The notes beneath the pieces are model-generated. The model was not told the origin of the DNA. It did not search any database and worked only from the letters and a program-made list of their open reading frames with translations. Of a stretch of 64,000 nucleotides of DNA, positions 63,499 to 64,000 are shown in pieces (position 1 is the first letter of the stretch; each line of letters begins with the position of its first letter). Source of the DNA: Neobacillus sp. PS3-34 (lineage in GTDB: Bacteria > Bacillota > Bacilli > Bacillales > Cytobacillaceae). Made by a program: the position numbers and the translations under genes. The stretch is taken from positions 2,944,501 through 3,008,500 of the forward strand of contig NZ_CP133267.1 of assembly GCF_030915465.1 (NCBI RefSeq), in the 5' to 3' direction.

Positions 63499-64000
63499 AG
63501 CAATACAAAAATCTTCGATTATTAAAAAATAAAGTTTCTTTCCTGATTGACTATAAAGCACTCATTATTTTTCTGATGTTTTTGTTTGTAACAGCTGCCG
63601 TATTTGTCATTAGTACAGGGCTGGGAGAAATGGAAATAAGCCCGCTGAAGGTTTTGCAGGTGTTTTTTGGAGGGGGAACGGTGATGGATCGCCTTGTGAT
63701 CCAGTCCTTCCGTCTGCCAAGAATTATTGTCGCGCTTATGGTGGGCATGGGTCTGGCGACAGCAGGCGGAATTCTCCAGGGAATGATCCGAAATCCACTT
63801 GCCTCCCCTGATATTTTAGGAATTACAGGCGGAGCCGCCGTAGCTGTTGTCGGATTTTTAGCTGTTTTTAGTGATAAAAATCATGCACTGACAGTAAGTA
63901 TCCAATGGCTGCCGGTTGCTGCCTTTATAGGTGCCGCAGTGGTAGCATTTCTTGTTTATTTCCTTGCTTGGAAAAATGGTGTTTCGCCTATACGTCTCGT
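63495..64000 (+). CDS. yfhA: YfhA-like FecCD-family siderophore permease, 3' end outside window
   Basis: Second permease of the same importer, truncated by the window end after about 168 codons. Start ATG 63495 overlaps the yfiZ stop (ATGA) and gives MKQYKNLRLLKNK, a long first membrane helix (ALIIFLMFLFVTAAVFVIS), then RLPRIIVALMVGMGLATAGG and MIRNPLASPDILGITGGAA, the same NPLASPDILG motif as YfiZ. It would pair with YfiZ, with the YfiY lipoprotein as donor; the ATPase gene is not in the window (in B. subtilis YusV serves it). Confidence 0.9.
   Translation, partial: MKQYKNLRLLKNKVSFLIDYKALIIFLMFLFVTAAVFVISTGLGEMEISPLKVLQVFFGGGTVMDRLVIQSFRLPRIIVALMVGMGLATAGGILQGMIRNPLASPDILGITGGAAVAVVGFLAVFSDKNHALTVSIQWLPVAAFIGAAVVAFLVYFLAWKNGVSPIRL

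Overview
The window reads as the chromosome of a Bacillaceae bacterium (Bacillus/Mesobacillus/Cytobacillus type). The gene order from csbA to ssrA closely follows the Bacillus subtilis chromosome, with AGGAGG-type ribosome binding sites, frequent GTG/TTG starts, sigma-A promoters and typical low-GC Gram-positive terminators. The species cannot be named from the sequence alone.

Layout. 1-4223 is a metal-resistance block: a CadA-type ATPase that enters from the left edge, a methyltransferase, and czrA-czcD behind a strong promoter with an overlapping operator. 4465-11811 holds csbA, uvrB-uvrA and yvlA-yvlB-yvlD. 11879-15232 (minus strand) holds an amidase and the nagA-nagB-nagR amino-sugar operon with its own NagR site. 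15456-19438 is hprK-lgt-yvoD-ppaX-yvoF. 19678-26240 is the complete histidine operon hisZGDBHAFI. 26526-33178 is yvcD, trxB, yvcI-rapZ-yvcK-whiA and crh. clpP faces crh from the minus strand behind a CtsR box, followed by tRNA-Arg(CCG). 34242-35231 is repeat-rich, with a MITE-like element and a nested 178-bp tandem repeat. 35383-44261 is rpoN (sigL), a small glutaredoxin-like gene and the central glycolytic operon cggR-gapA-pgk-tpiA-gpmI-eno with its CggR operator. 44480-51787 holds an N-acetylglucosamine-type PTS gene, an unknown TIM-barrel-like protein, secG, yvaK, rnr, smpB and the tmRNA gene ssrA. 51869-64000 is more variable: a 52-bp hairpin-forming tandem array, a NERD-domain gene, a three-gene ABC exporter, mntH, a VOC protein, a second MITE-like copy, an intracellular subtilisin coupled to an endonuclease I-family gene, and a Fur-controlled siderophore uptake locus (yfiY / yfiZ-yfhA).

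The genes link up functionally. NagE and NagA/NagB would import GlcNAc and convert it to fructose-6-P for the glycolytic genes. CggR senses fructose-1,6-bisphosphate. HprK and Crh are two parts of the same carbon catabolite control circuit, and a cre-like site lies before the PTS gene. SecG, RNase R, SmpB and tmRNA form the usual secretion/ribosome-rescue neighbourhood.

The most striking feature is that 22 genes, many of them essential, carry 25 apparent frameshifts. At almost every one the family-conserved protein is restored by assuming an original GGCC, usually GGGCC or GGCCC. I read this as a systematic consensus error, possibly from base methylation at that motif, not as gene decay, so I list these genes as CDS spanning the break. 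The best candidates for unusual biology are the two MITE-like copies with terminal inverted repeats, the 52-bp hairpin array, the nested 178-bp array and the coupled protease-nuclease pair.
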